64,000 nucleotides of DNA from Dillenia suffruticosa (GCA_033439265.1 JAVTVX010000012.1:17494501-17558500), one strand, 5' to 3'; numbered from the stretch's first letter, positions 12,832 through 25,940 are shown. Notes: generated by a model from the letters alone, not told the origin. A program made the numbers and translations.

Positions 12832-13335
12832 TGTTGGATTTTTAGGATTCTCATGCACAGCGGAAGCATACAATAATTTTCTGAAAAATAAATTAGATCG
12901 GGTATAGGGTGTCTCAATATGTAGAATCTTCAAAGTCAATCAAGCGGCACGTCCCTCGATCCGATTTCGCGGTCAGAATGGTGATCACAAGGTTAGTCGA
13001 ATCACCACCACAGTGTCACAACGCCACAACCCTCAATCCGGTGATTTTAGCGACGGGAAAATTTTCCTTCACGAAAATTTCTCATTCCCTCGTTTCTTTT
13101 AGCAAATCTGTATTTTTCTCTCTCAAGGAAGAATAATCTCTCTCAAGATTGATCTTCACCAGATCACACTGACTAAAAAAAAAAGGTGTCTCATGGCAAA
13201 ATATCATTATTATTATGTTTTTTGTAACTCCACAATGAGATTAATAAGAGAGAGGTTAATGCATCAAAATTGGAGTCATGGGAAGTTATCCCATACTTTC
13301 CTTAAAATGCCCACGATGGGCATTATAAATCAGTA
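12832..13335 (-). repeat. 5' LTR of the copia element (right copy)
   Basis: This is a direct repeat of 6298-6801, starting TGTTGGATTTTTAG and ending AAATCAGTA. In element orientation its internal edge is followed by the primer-binding site. Confidence 0.88.
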
Positions 13336-14504
13336 ATAGTTGAATCACTAACCCTTTTGATACGCGATCGAAAAGCAATCACGTGTGATTTGCTTTTATT
13401 TTTCATGATCCAAATACCCTTAATTATGATATATGAATTGTCACCTTCAACTCCTCAAATATGGAGTTCTAATTTTTTATATTCTTCCCTCTTTTTTAGG
13501 TTTTGCACACAATGGAGAAGATGTTCATTTTCTTAGAAGTTTTTCCCACGTCCATTTGTTGAGTGGTGACTCAAAATTGTTAACTTCCTTTTGTTTTTTC
13601 AAAATTCAAATGACCAAGGGGTAGTTAGGAGGAAAACTACTCCCTCTTGGTTTTATTATTTGAATTGTTAATATAGGGTTTGGGTTGGGTCAAACCCACT
13701 TGAGCGACCCAACCCCCCAAATTTCCAATATCTTCTACTTGCATATGAGGGTTAGTCCCGCACTTAGGTTAATCATTTTCATATATCAATAATTTCATAC
13801 AAGTAAATGGATCATGTGACCGGCGAGTTCATCAAGAGTTCAAATCTACACACTGGTTAAGAACATATAGCAATTCACTATTAAATACAATGAGAACCTC
13901 AAATTTCGCTATACCCAGACTTCTTTCTAACATACTTAGTCAATGTATCTCTCGTCCCTCAAACAATATATATGAGAGTACACTTGACTCAACACAAATT
14001 ATGTATCCACAATTATATTTCAAAACATTAAATTAAAATATAACTGGTCGGCCTGTAAATATAAAACAACGTATCAGTTATAAGATAGTTTTTCTTTCAC
14101 ATGACTATCTCTTCTCTTCATTTTAGCTACTTCCTAGTCATGCGCCGCAAAACCGAATAAATCATGATCTATTGGTTATATGCTAATGTAGTAATATTAA
14201 AATAAAGTTTCAAGAAACATATAAAAATTCTAAAGGTATTGAATGAGGTTAATTTCAAACCTCTGGGTCTCATACGATGAGATAGAAGAATTCATTAACT
14301 CATTACCCATAGGGTCATAGAAAGCATACCATATGAACACGTGTTACGATATCTTTTCTATTTATTTAAAAGCGTACGTCTATTTCAAAATTATAATGTA
14401 TCGTATAGGTTTTAGTCCAAGTATACCACAACACTTGATCTGACTTTCTCTTCTTATAAGTCCTCTATATCATCACAATTTCAAGAGAAAATCATACCTA
14501 ACTC
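13336..14504 (-). mobile_element. Diverged copia LTR/3'-end remnant
   Basis: After the copia right LTR the sequence reads on to TTTCCAATA|TCTTCTACTTGCATATGAG (13724-13750), the same LTR-edge/purine-tract junction as at 6795-6815. Downstream motifs (GTGACCGGCGAGT, GGTTAAGA, a CCACAATTATATTT block, TGGTCGGCCTGTAAATA) parallel the 3' internal sequence at 6890-7140 of the intact element but are strongly diverged. This suggests a related, older copia fragment next to the target of the younger one. No coding domain is preserved. Confidence 0.45.
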
Positions 14505-16938
14505 TTAAACAAGTATAACGGATTGTGGGAAATTCGTTTTGATTACCAAAGAATAACTCGCCCCTGCACGAGCGCTAGCGCGCCCCTGTACGCCTCTGTA
14601 CGAGCCCCTGCGCGCCTCTGCATGCTCCTGCACGAGCGCCAGCGCGCCCCTACACGAGCGCCAGCACGCCTCAGCACGAGCTACCCTGTGCGAGCGAGCT
14701 ACCCTGTGCGAGCGAGCTACCCTGTACGAGCGCGCCCCCAAGCGCGACCCTCCGTGTGAGCCAACCGCGCGATCCACTACTCGAGTACGCCCCAGCACGA
14801 TTGCGAGCCAAGCATGCGACCCACTGTGCGAGCGTGCGACCCACTGCGCGAGCGCGCGATCCAGCTCGCGAGCGTGAGCCCTAACCTGTGAGCGCACCAG
14901 CCCGCGCACCCTAGCCGCGAGCCTACTGCAGCCTGCTGACCCGCGAGCCCTCCAGCGGGGTGGCCTGCTGACCCGCGAGCCCACCGGCCCGCGATGGCCC
15001 GCGAACCCGCGACCGGCTTTCTCCTTTGAGGGCCATCTGCCATCCTCGCAGAAATCTTTCACTGTAGGTAACGGCTGTGTTAGATGTGATTTTGTGTTAG
15101 AAATTGATTTAGTCGCTAACGTGATTTCAAAATTGACAATGTTACAGGTTTCAAATTAATCTGACGGGCGAACGAAAGTTAGGTTTGAGATTCGAGTAAA
15201 TCTAGGTGAGAGAAATGAAATTATTTCCATACTTAAATTTAATTTGGTCGAATTTAGATTGAATTTAGAATTGGAAGTTACATATATATATGTTGTTGTG
15301 GCTTAAAATCGATATTTAAGTTCTTAGAATATGTGGTTAAATGTGTTTGAAGAATTTAGGACTTGTACGAATTTAAGGAAAATGATGAACCCTGACAATA
15401 GTTGAAATTTTGATGAAAATCGTGATAATTTGATTAGGTTGGCTTTCTTGGTGATTCACTTGAGGGGAGACTTATTCTACGTATTGTGGTTTTATTGGAG
15501 AGTGCGCTATCCTTCCCAAAACTGTGAGTGAGATTTATTTCAATACTTTTGTTTAATGTGTAAACCCTGTTTTAAACTATTTGATACATGAGTATGATTT
15601 GTAACGTATTTGAAATGTTTTGATTGGTTTGGAAATTGATTTTTGTGAACTGATGGAGTGTCCCAAAAACTATGTTGAAATATTGAAATTATGCATCCAT
15701 GTGGTTGAAATGTATAATGTGTCATTTTATGCTATATGTTGCATTTGGTTTGTGAACATAATTTCGGCACATTTTGATACGATTTTGGATTTGGTTTTGA
15801 GAGTTTTTGTATGTATTGTTTCGTAGCTACGAAGGATATCGTGAGAAATGTTTTGGTGGCGTCCGGATATGCCTAGGCCTGGAGTATCCCACGAGTTATT
15901 GTGATTTTTATTAACGACACGGTACTAGACAGGTTAAACCCGAAAAGGGGAGGATTTGGATACTCTCTCTAAGTTTAGCACCTGGACGAGATTCGTCGCC
16001 AACGCCGGGGTAGATAGCACTTTAAATAGACTTGCATATAACACCCCCGGTGCGCTTGTCATAGGTCACAGTAGACCTCTGCCAGGATATTTTTGGCTGG
16101 CAGCTCTATGATTTTTAGTAACAGTGCTTTGGATACATATTTGACTTGAAAATGCGTGCTAATGATATATTTTTGAAATGAAAAGTATGATGATTTGAAA
16201 TATGATTCGTATACTTATGCTTTGACACTCCACTTTCACACTTTATATTTAACGATTGCATTGACACACTCACTCACTGAGTATTCTTCCCCGAGTACTC
16301 ACCCCTCATTTCCCTTCTTGTTTCAGAGATAATATTTGACAAAGAGCGTTGCTTTAGGATGCTCGGTATCATTGGGAGATCTGATTTGGAGTTGAGAAGT
16401 CATTATATATTTCTACTGCAAATTTGTATTGGTAATGTATATGCATTCTGAGGTCTATAGACGACCATTGTGTTATTCTGGGATGACTGTATAAATATGG
16501 ACATTTAAATTGTGGAATTCTCATGTCATTGCATACAATTGCATTGAGGCATTTCTTATTCGTTATGTATGTATTTGGAAATGTGTTATGTCTTAAAAAT
16601 GTACTCTAGTATCACTCGGTGCCATCTCTAAATCACAGGAGGGGCAACTGGCGGCTGTCCATACCTTTGACGGGGGTATGGCAGAAGAGGTCTGTAGCTA
16701 GATTATTGGAAATTTTTATAGCCTTACGCTATTTGGATGTTAGCTGTGAGATTATTTGATTTTGCAGAGGCCGAGATGACCATTTGATTATATTACATGA
16801 TGTTTGTGATTTATACAGGATAAATTGTACTTGGAAAACCTCCGAAATATGGGGAGATTCTGCCCGATTTTCTATAAAAATACAGCCGGCATTCAGGATA
16901 ACGGACGGTTGTTCACGATCCCGGTTCGGGACGTGACA
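14505..16938 (+). mobile_element. Long LTR-like unit F, 5'-truncated
   Basis: The right end GGTTCGGGACGTGACA (to 16938) and the preceding block (CTCCGAAATATGGGGAGATTCTGCCCGAT, read in pieces) match the 3' ends of units B and E. The GC-rich array 14550-15020 (CACGAGCGCTAGCGCG type) and the AGGTAACGG...GAACGAAAGTTAGG segment match unit D in reverse. The TGTAACACC start, poly-A and terminal hairpin are missing, so the 5' part was lost. There are no protein domains; long frames through the GC-rich part are composition artefacts. The left boundary is approximate. Confidence 0.7.
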
Positions 16939-17084
16939 TTTACAGTACCGGTTTTATGGTGTTTCAAGATATTTTAACTTGTTTCAAGTACAGTGGTTGT
17001 GTTTGGACTATTATGGTGGGTTTTTGTGATGGAGTATGTGGGCTGGAGTTGATATATTATGTTTTCCTTTCTTATGAGCACTGT

Positions 17085-17505
17085 GGGGACGGCGCGCATA
17101 GGTCATGCATGTTGTGGCACGGGATGTGGTGCCCGTGCACGTGCACTACAATGGCAAATTGCGCGCCTCTAAAAGGCCATACGTGCTTTGACATCTACAC
17201 TCCACACGTTGTGTACAAGGCATACACGCGTACGCCATAGGCACAGCTCGCGACTCGCACAGGTCATACGTGTTGTGGCATTTGCACCCCACGTGTTGTG
17301 CACTAGGCATGCACGCACACTGCGTAGGCATCGCTCGTGACTCGCACAAGGCATACTCGCTGTGACATCTTCACCACACTTGCTACGTACTAGGCATATA
17401 TGCTCACTGCATAGGCATTGCTCGTGACTCACACAGGACATACATGCTGTGGCATCTTCACCCCACATGTTGCGCACAAGGCATGCACGTATGTCATAGG
17501 CACCG
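17085..17505 (+). repeat. 87-bp minisatellite, about 4 units
   Basis: Units start GCTCGCGACTCGCACAGG (17246), GCTCGTGACTCGCACAAGG (17333) and GCTCGTGACTCACACAGG (17420), spaced 87 bp, with older diverged units to the left. The next unit is interrupted at 17505 by the gypsy insertion and resumes at 30338 (CACCGCTCGCGACTTACAAGG). Long open frames here (17146-17656) are by-products of the period being a multiple of 3. Confidence 0.85.
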
Positions 17506-18992
17506 TGTAACGAACCCTCAAAAGGCCATGAACAGCACCCAAGCAGATAACATGGAGGTTCGTACGGAAGGTCCAGACCAGAGGGTGCGAATGAAAGGCC
17601 ACGACCAAGAGGCACGAGCCAAAGGACACGAGCAAGTGAAAGGTCTCAAGCAACAAGCCACAAGTAACGTGCTACAAGCAAAGGGTCACGAGCCAAGGGC
17701 CGTGAGCAATAAGCAACAAGACCATGAGCCAAAGGCCATGACCAATGAGCAGCAAGCAAAAGGATATGAGCATAAGGCAATGAGCAACGAGCAACGAGCA
17801 ACATGCAGCAGGCAGCAAGCAAGGCATTGGGACAAATGCGATGGAGGTTCGCATGGACACAAGTTTCTCACCAAAGACCACGATCGAGCAGTCACCACCA
17901 AAGGTTGCCACCAAGCCATGGTTCTGTTCTAGGGACCAGAAGACACCAGAAGAGGCCATGAAGAAGCACAAAGAAGGAGCAATGCCCAAAGGAATGCAAG
18001 TGCCAACACCAAGCAATGCAGCCCCAGCGCCAAGTGAAAAGGTACCAGCACCAGCATGTGTTAAGACACCAATTCACGAGCGACCAGCAAGCAATCGAGG
18101 AGCCCAAGCCAAGATAACTTCCAAAGGTGTTCCCAAGGCAGTAGGCAACGAAATGGTGCAAGGAGAAGAGCAGGTGCATGCAAACAGCCTAGAGACATAA
18201 GCATCATACAAGCAACTGCTCACATTCTGCCCAATTCTGGACAGATTACTTATATTATTAGTATTTCAATATTTATGCCATTTTATTTAGTATTTTAAGT
18301 ATCAAGACTCATGTTTGAAGTGTTGTAATAAGTGGGATATCATTATATAGGGCGAAGGGACTCTTTTTAGACAGTTATAGGTAGTTATAGACCAAAGGAA
18401 CTCATGTTTCAGCCAAGGGTGTGCATTTGGCCGAAATGTTCCCATTGCTGCCCTTTCTTTTCCCCGTTCCCTTGCCTATGAATACCCATGTACTCCCTTT
18501 CATTTGGATATCAGAAATACAGTTAAGACTTGAGAATTTCGTCCCTTTCTATTTCTCATTAATGAGAGACTTGAGTGTAGGATATTAGGCATTCCATAGT
18601 ACAGTCTTTGGACAACACTTGCTTTGTCTAATGTTCTTTGCCTTGTGAGAGATCCCTGCGGTGCAACAAGGCCAGGCCTACGTCTTTTGAAGGAGAGTAA
18701 TTGCTTGAGAGATCCCTGTGGTGCAAAGCCTTTGCTTAACTCCAAAATCGTAAGTCATATCCTTTTCTTTTCTTTACCGATTTTACATAGTTTTTCTTAG
18801 TCTTTCTTCCTTCTTTCTTTTTTTTCTTTCCCCCTTCTTTTTTTCTTTCCCCCTTCTTTTATTCCTGAGCCACCGTTGTGCATAGACCCTCATTGTCGTG
18901 CAGCAAGGTATACCCCACCCTTTTTACAAGCCTCCCCTTTCTTTCAACCCAAAACAGGCCGTGATCATTTTCTAGGACACGGGTTCGCCGCA
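17506..18992 (+). repeat. 5' LTR of the gypsy element
   Basis: 1487 bp, TG...CA, nearly identical to 28885-30337. It contains the degenerate Gln/Lys-rich frame seen intact in the 3' LTR. A TATA-like segment and CTATGAATACCC lie near 18480. The repeated GAGAGATCCCTG(C/T)GGTGCAA motif occurs at 18646 and 18707. Confidence 0.92.
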
Positions 18993-19160
18993 TATTTAGT
19001 GCTTTCATTGAGAGGGTCCTATCGATAATTTCAATTTCATTCTCTTTTTTTTTTTCCCTTCAAAAATCATTCCACCATTTCCTCAAACACCCCTCTTTCC
19101 CCTGTCCAAAAACTTATTCTTTCTTTTTCACAAAAACAAAAAACACAAAAACTTTTCACT
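18993..19160 (+). promoter_or_regulatory. Gypsy leader with putative primer-binding region
   Basis: The sequence right after the LTR, TATTTAGTGCTTTCATTGAG (from 18993), resembles the TTTGGTGCTTTCATTGAGAG start found downstream of 5' LTRs in plant gypsy elements. No exact tRNA complement is claimed. The remainder is a poly-pyrimidine leader up to gag. Confidence 0.45.
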
Positions 19161-20248
19161 GTGGCCGAAAAGGTTCCAACTCAAAGAGAACGGCTTGAGA
19201 CCCTTGAGTCAAACTTTGAAGCCGCTCAAAAGGAAAGACAAGATATGAACCAACGGTTCAATATTCTGGAGCAAGGCCTTGCAAATATCACTACCATACT
19301 ACAAGAAATGAGAGTAAGTAGGCCAACCGAAAGGATACATGGCCGAAGGCGCCCTCATCCACAACCAACCGTGGACAACATTGGCGAAACATCCACACCA
19401 CCAACTCAAGTTTCATCACCACCCTCATCCGTTGCCGAAGATGAAGACCAAGAGCCACCAACCAGCAGAAGTGATGAAGAGATTCAACCAAGAAGGTGTT
19501 GAAATGAGCAACATCGATTGGAGTTCCCCCAATTTCAAGAAGGAAATCCTACAACATGGATCGCACGTGCAGAAACATACTTTTCATACTATCCAACAAT
19601 CTCTAATGAAAGGGTACGTATGGCAAGTTTTTATTTTGAAGGAGAAGCGCAGCTTTGGTATCAATGGCTCAAGGAGAGATACATCGCAAGACAAAAGGAG
19701 ATATCATGGCGAAGACTATGCAAGGAAATCACGAAGAGATTTGGAGACACCGAGTACACCAACTATGATGAAGCCCTCACACGCCTCAAGCAAACGACAT
19801 CCCTATGAGACTATCAAAAGGAGTTCGAAAGAATCTCAACTCGTGTGGAGTGGCCCGAAAAAGCACTTATTGGCACATTCATAGGAGAACTTAAACCGAA
19901 CTTGCAACTGAAGTAAAGTTACAAAGGTCGAACACATTGATTCGAGCATGGGAGATCGCAAGGAATGAACAACTTCAAGACATCCACAAGACATCACGGC
20001 AACAAGTCAATAAAGGAGTAGGAGGTACCAAACCATTCCTTAAACCCTCTACTTCTAAGGTTCCTTCACAGCCCATATCGACCAAGACACCACAAGGAGT
20101 GAAGAAACTCACCTATGTCGAGATTGAGTCAAGAAGAGCCAAGGGCTTATGTTTCTATTGTGATGAAAAATTCACTCCCGGACACAAGTGCAAGCAGCCA
20201 CGACTTTTCATGATCGAAGACACCACTCCAAGAAGAAGCCGAGTATGA
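19161..20248 (+). pseudogene. gag: Gypsy gag with CCHC zinc knuckle, degenerate
   Basis: The N-terminal coiled region starts at a GTG (probably a decayed ATG) followed by AEKVPTQRERLETLESN, with a TGA stop at 19500-19502. The same frame resumes with LEFPQFQEGNPTTWIARAE and the capsid block AQLWYQWLKER...FGDTEYTNYDEALTRLKQT, then a TGA at 19806-19808. A 1-nt deletion near 19910 shifts the frame. The last part (19937-20248) carries the knuckle CFYCDEKFTPGHKC. The order and motifs match plant gypsy gag proteins, which form the particle and bind genomic RNA. It is inactive because of two nonsense codons and two frameshifts. Confidence 0.88.
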
Positions 20249-20924
20249 AGAAGAAGACACCTTTCAAGATGAAGACGGACCAGCAATATCAATTCATGCC
20301 ATGGCCGGAGTTCAAGGGCCACGAACGATGCGCACCAAGGCAAGAGTCAATAATAGAGAGGTAACTCTCCTTATCGACAACGGATCATCTCTCAACTTTA
20401 TCAATCATGAGACAGCCGGTATGCTAAAGTTACCAGTGGAGAAAGTGTCATCATTCGAAGTAAAAGTTACAAGTGGCGAAAAGTTACCATGTTCAGAGAT
20501 CCACCGAGATGTCACCATTCAAATCCAAGGGTACGACATTCGAACCGATCTCTACTCTTTACCTTTAATGGGAATGGACATTGCTTTAGGGGTACAATGG
20601 CTCGTGACACTTGGAAAAGTTGTAACTGATTACAACAAAAGAGAAATGGAGTTCATGCACAACACCAAATGGATCCAATTCAAGATGGACAACAACGAAG
20701 ATGAAGAGGTGCCACCCAACGATGACAAGATGCTTATTGAAGAAATGCCGATCAAAGTGATACCACTTGATAACAATAAGATGCCGACCGAAGAGTTGTC
20801 AACTAAAAAAGAAGAAATGATGGTCGAAGAAGTGCCACCTGATGACAACAAGATGCCAAACAAGGAGCAAACCAAAGGCATGGAGATATCAAACCTAAAG
20901 CCAGACATCTGTGAAAAGACATAG
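20249..20924 (+). pseudogene. Gypsy aspartic protease with acidic repeat tail
   Basis: The open frame from 20301 has the retropepsin fold signature TLLIDNGSSLNFINHETA and later PLMGMDIALGVQWL (flap/ILG-like block with the W-L that typically ends plant gypsy proteases). The catalytic triplet reads D-N-G rather than the usual D-S/T-G. The C-terminal 80 residues are imperfect acidic repeats (EVPPDDNKM, EEMPIKVIPLDNNKM, EELSTKKEEM). A TAG stop at 20922-20924 is followed by the same frame continuing to 21204. No RT domain follows. Confidence 0.82.
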
Positions 20925-21429
20925 GAAGGACAGCTGAATGAAGACATCAGCCCTGAAGACAAAAAGGTGCCAACAGAAAGGATACCTGCCACAGATATGA
21001 CAAGTAAAGAACACTCCAACACTCCAATCTCATTTATTCCTATTTCCTATCTATCATGGAGCATTTGGGAAGACAACAAAATAGCCCATCAAGAGAATCC
21101 CCATAGTCGAAACATCATCCACAAGTTGGAGAACAGCAATGCAAAAGAAACTCAATATGGATTGAGGAATGGATTGCTTCTTTGGAGAGGCAAGGTTTAT
21201 GTGTCACTACAAAATAAATGACTTATTCAGACGGACGAAAACCGTCTGATAAATCAACTAAAATCGTTGGCAGATCCTTCTCCAACGGTTAGGATTTTAG
21301 TTGGCTATACACCCATCGGGATATGTTTATACCGACAATCTTAATTACCATTGGAATATGTCATATATTTATAGTGACGGTCAGAAAGTGTTGGTAAAAT
21401 TACGCTAAATATGGGTAAAAATTACTATA

Positions 21430-21790
21430 TTTTATCATCAGTTACCATTCGGTTTTACTACTCAGTTACTACTTGATTTTGATTACCACTCGGTTACGAC
21501 TCGGTTATTATCACTCGGTTAGCACAAATATTATTTTTTATCGTCGGTTACTACATAATTGTTAAGAAATGTAACTGCCATTTAGAAACGGTTGCTTATA
21601 TATTAGGAAATGTTATGACTTTTATCGTCGGTTACCACTCAATTACTACTCAGTTACCACAATTGTTATCTTATATCGTCGGTTAGTCATTTATGGTTGG
21701 TTAGTACATATGTTCATATGTTATATCGGTTACTACAATAATTTATCCGTTAGTATATATTACTATCAGTTATCACATATTGTACGATTA
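21430..21790 (+). repeat. Left subterminal repeats of the CACTA element
   Basis: Irregular copies of (A/T)CGGTTACCACTC and TCGTCGGTTAC recur about every 10-60 bp. Clustered short motifs of this sort are where CACTA transposases usually bind. Confidence 0.6.
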
Positions 21791-22925
21791 TCACATATGC
21801 TGACATTTTAGGAAATTTATAAGTTATAAAATAAAGAAATTACTAAAATAATATAACATTTTGTATTATTTTATTGAGAATGATTGATACATTAATAGAA
21901 TAAGAAAAAAAATATTACATATCAAATAACTATATATCTTCTCTTCTCTTCTCTTCTCTTCAGCATATCTTCTGCCCCAAAAATGATTGAGTCGCAGTAT
22001 CAACCTTCATGTCAATCTATTCATAAAAAGGGTTATAAAAAAATATTATCTTTTATGGATGGAGCATGTCAATCCATTCATAAAATTAAAAATTGTTATA
22101 AATAAAAATATTACCTTTTGGATGCAGTCACGTAGAGATAATGATTGTTGGTTGGAAGCTAAGAATACAAATAATTTGGATTATTATTAAAAAAAATGAA
22201 ATTAAAATTAGTAATATTATGTGAAAATAAAGAAATAACATTCGTACTTAAATTTGAACCAAACCAGATGATTGGGTTTCTTCAAAGTCAAGTTGTTTTA
22301 GGATGGTTGTGATTCTTAAAAAATACTCATCCTTCATTTAATTCATCCAAAATGAGTACAAGCTGTGAAAATTTAAAATATTTCAAAATATAAGATAATC
22401 AAAATTTTATTTTAAAAAAAATATGTGATTACCTGCTTCACGAAGATTTTGGTTGATTCACAAGCAAGAGGTTTGAGCGGAGAGGAGAGATTTTGAGGGG
22501 AGGAAGAGAAAGAGGGTTCAGAGGAAATGATTTATAGAATATTTGGTTTATTTTACCGCCCAAGCAAATTTTCAAAATTTCAAAAGCCCATCAATTTTTC
22601 CTGCTTTTTTTTTTAACCTTTTTACCGCCTTTAGATAATTAAGTTTTTATCACCTTAGAGTTTAATTTCATCTTAATCTATCGCTCTTTTTTTTTATTAT
22701 ATCATCAAAGATTTTATATTTTTATTTGTATTTTTGTTTCTTTTACTAACTATTACTATAACATTACAACATTGTTACTATGTTATGTTATAATATTATT
22801 ACTAAATTACATTAAAACATTTAATTTTATATTATTACATTATTTAAATTAATAATATTAATTATACCATTATTCTATATAATTCATATTTAAAATTTTT
22901 TATATATTAATTATAGCATTATTGA

Positions 22926-23130
22926 TTGAAAGGTCGGTACTCGCCCCATGACGCATGTCTACACGGGTGCCTACGCGGCATGCATGGTGGTCTATGCAAA
23001 TGTGTGCGTGGGCGCCCGCATGGCATGAGTGGCATATGCCCCCGCATAGGGCAACAATGCATGCAAGTGCCTGCGCAGGCGCCGAGCTATGCCAACGTGG
23101 GCGCCCTAGCATGGGGCATGCACGCATGGA
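22926..23130 (+). repeat. GC-rich island in CACTA element
   Basis: About 200 bp rich in GCATGG, GCGCCCGCATGGCATG and GCCTGCGCAGGCGCC palindromes inside a 70-80% AT background. Short frames here are compositional. The ends are abrupt, against ATTATTGATTGAAAG on the left and AAATTATTATATT on the right. Confidence 0.6.
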
Positions 23131-25529
23131 AGTGTCCCGTAAATTATTATATTATTAAATTAGTAATTTATATATTATTATTTTAAATTATTAATATTAT
23201 TATTTAAAAATTATTAATATTATTATTTAAAAATTATAATAATATTTAATCAATCAATCAATTCTCACAAAAATTAGGCGGTAAATTTTGTTAAAGTTCC
23301 AAAAACATTTTACATTTTGGTATTAATCAGCCGCCAAAATTTTTTATTTGTTTTTTGTTTCAACCACGAAAAATTTAGTTTTGGCGCCAAATTATCATGT
23401 TACTTGCTATATGTCTATTTCTCTTTTTTTTTTTATTTTTTACTCTCTTTGTTTGCTTTTATTTAAATAAAAACAATTTAATACAATTATTAAATTAAAC
23501 TGACTTTGTGTTAGGAAAATCAAACCACCTTACCATCAAATTCAAATAAAATTCATTAAAATTCATTGTCTCATTATGGTTGGAAGATGATATGATAGTT
23601 TTAACAAAATTAATCAAACCATTTGAAAAATAAAATTATATGATGTTCTGCCTTTGACAAAATTGGGGCGAAAATTTTGGATTACTTTATTGTCAAATTT
23701 TGTTAAACTACTTGTAGGATTAACGGGATGAACCAAGAGATATTACCTAAATATCAATTGCGTTTTTCTAAAATTGGTTACTTTAATCATTGAACTAGAT
23801 TAAATCTGGCATTGAGTATCTGTCCAAGAATAATGTTACTAATGTAACATAAATTTTATCTTCGTCCCTAACAACATTAACTTTGTCTTGGTGCCTAAAT
23901 GTCAACAATGGTAATTGAGCAATTGAGCAAATGTTTGTTCTATCTTATTATATCACTTGTTAGTGGGTGAAATGGATATTGTTTGTGGGTAGTACAACTA
24001 ATAAATACGATACTGTTAGTTGTTGGTGAGTGGTACAATCTTAAATTTATTATTATATAACTTGATATTATTTTTTTAAATATTATTCTTAAAAGAGATG
24101 ACAAATACTATAGATATTATTCAATATATACTACTCAATAGTGACTCAATTGCGAGTGTAAGTATATACTGTCATATATATATATATATTAATATTAAAG
24201 TCTATTAAATTTTAATATCCTATGTACTGTTTCATATAAAGTGAATGTAATATGTTCGAAAAACAAATCAATCATGGTTGAAACTTTATAGTAATCATAG
24301 TAAAGATTTTATTATGTGGTTTATTTATCATGTAATAAATGGGTACAATGATATTAACAAATGGAAACAGTATAATTGGTATTTTGATATGAAAATTTAA
24401 ATAAAAACTAAATTTAATCATTTGTTTAATTAGATTAATCTGACAAGACAAACCACGAATACTCTACTACTTATAAGGAGTTGTAACAGTATAGATATGA
24501 AAAAGTTAACAAATTCTAAAAATTACATTGCATGAGAACCATAGAGAAATGGAGGTAATGGGTATAATAATATAGTGACTAAGAAAAAAAGAGAGAGCGT
24601 CAAAAAATCATGAAATGTAGTAACTAGTTAATAAGTAGTTAGTGAGTACTTCATAAGTAAGTAATAAAAATCACAAGGCGGTATTAATTAAAAGTATAAA
24701 AAAAATTGTGAGAAATTAAAAAACGCGGTAACGAAAAAAGAGGCGGGAGAAAAAGCGCGAAAGCGAAATTTTAAAAAGTTGTTTGTGAAAATGATATATT
24801 ATAAATTCAATCATGGCGAAACCTCAAACTCAAAATTTCTTCATCATTCTCTTCAAAGTTCTTCTCCCCTAACTCATTTAAATCTCTCACTCATACTTTA
24901 TAAGATTTTATCTACCATCAAAGTTTTTTCATCCTTCTCTTGAAAGCTCTACTTCCCTAACTCATTTAAACCTCTCACTCACCAAGTTCAGTCGAACAAG
25001 CTCAATCATCCAACATATTACCCAGGTTTTAAAAAATAAACATATTTTTTTTTATTTTAATTTGAAATTTAATATTAAAATAGGAAATTTTCAAAAAATT
25101 GGCGCAGAAAAGGAAAAAGTTTGTGAAAATTTATTTTCAAAATTTGTTTATGAAAATAGAGAGAAATTATTATAGCGCGAAAGTGCAAAAATTTTATAAA
25201 AAATTTGAAAATATTTTGGGAGACAAATAATATAATAATTATATCATTATAAATTATATTATAAATTTACCAATTTAGATCAAATTATCGAGTTAATGTA
25301 CTTTTTCATAATATAATATTTGTATAATAATCATTTAATTATTATTAATATTATATTATATAACTTAATTAATTATTTTAGATGTGAAATAATATTTCAA
25401 GTGTCAATATTAATAATTTTAAATAATTAGGTTCTCTAAACTGTAAATAATTTTCTTAATTTTTATCATTATTAATTTAAATAAAATTAATAGTAATTTA
25501 AACCATTAAAATATTGCTTACCGACACCG

Positions 25530-25940
25530 TGCTAGGCTGTTACAGGCGCCTGCCTTTGCTCGCGCGGGTGCCCGCATGGGCAGGCGCCCCGCTCAAGCAG
25601 CGCCCGTGCGGGCGCTTGCCCTTTCTCGCGCTGGCGCCCGCGTAGGTGGGCATTGCGTGCGGGCACTGTGGGCATGCGAGCGACCGTACTGGCGCCTGCC
25701 CATGCTCACGTGGGCGCCCGCGTAGGCAGGCGCCCCGCGCAAGCAGTGCCCGTGCGGGCTCCTGCCCTTGCTCGCGCTGGCGCCCATGTAGGCGGGCACT
25801 GCGCGCAGGCAAGCGGGCATGTGAGCGCCCGTACTGGCGCCTGCCCATGCTCGCGCAGGCGCCCAACACAAGCAACGCCCGTGCGGGTGCCCGCGGGGGC
25901 AGGCGCCCAGCACAAGCAGCGCCTGTGCGGGCGCCAGCTT
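25530..25940 (+). repeat. GC-rich degenerate tandem array in CACTA element
   Basis: The array is built from units around GGCGCCTGCCCATGCTCGCG, GGGCGCCCGC(G/A)(T/G)AGGC(A/G)GGC and CAAGCAGCGCCCGTGCGGGCG, with an approximate unit of 120-180 bp. It is followed at once by a tRNA-like sequence on the minus strand. Ala/Arg/Gly-rich frames in all readings are compositional, not genes. Confidence 0.75.

Larger units (their letters stand above)
6298..13335 (-). mobile_element. Ty1/copia LTR retrotransposon, minus strand, degenerate
   Basis: Two direct LTRs of about 504 bp (6298-6801 and 12832-13335) flank about 6 kb of internal DNA. On the minus strand a tRNA-iMet-type primer-binding site (TGGTATCAGAGC, 12830-12819) sits one base inside the right LTR, and a purine tract (GTGCAAGTAGGAGA) abuts the left LTR, so transcription is right to left. 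Flanks AGAGT (6293-6297) and ATAGT (13336-13340) look like a diverged 5-bp TSD. Degraded domains occur in copia order: gag zinc knuckle near 10860, integrase near 9900, RT near 8860, RNase H near 8400-7900. Many stops and frameshifts make it non-autonomous. It lies between the SGS3 fragment and a second copia remnant. Confidence 0.9.

Noticed and set aside
14505..15062. 185-codon frame with ARSHRVARSHRVAR repeats
   Set aside because: GC-rich array of unit F; repeat-derived with no start context or conservation in D.
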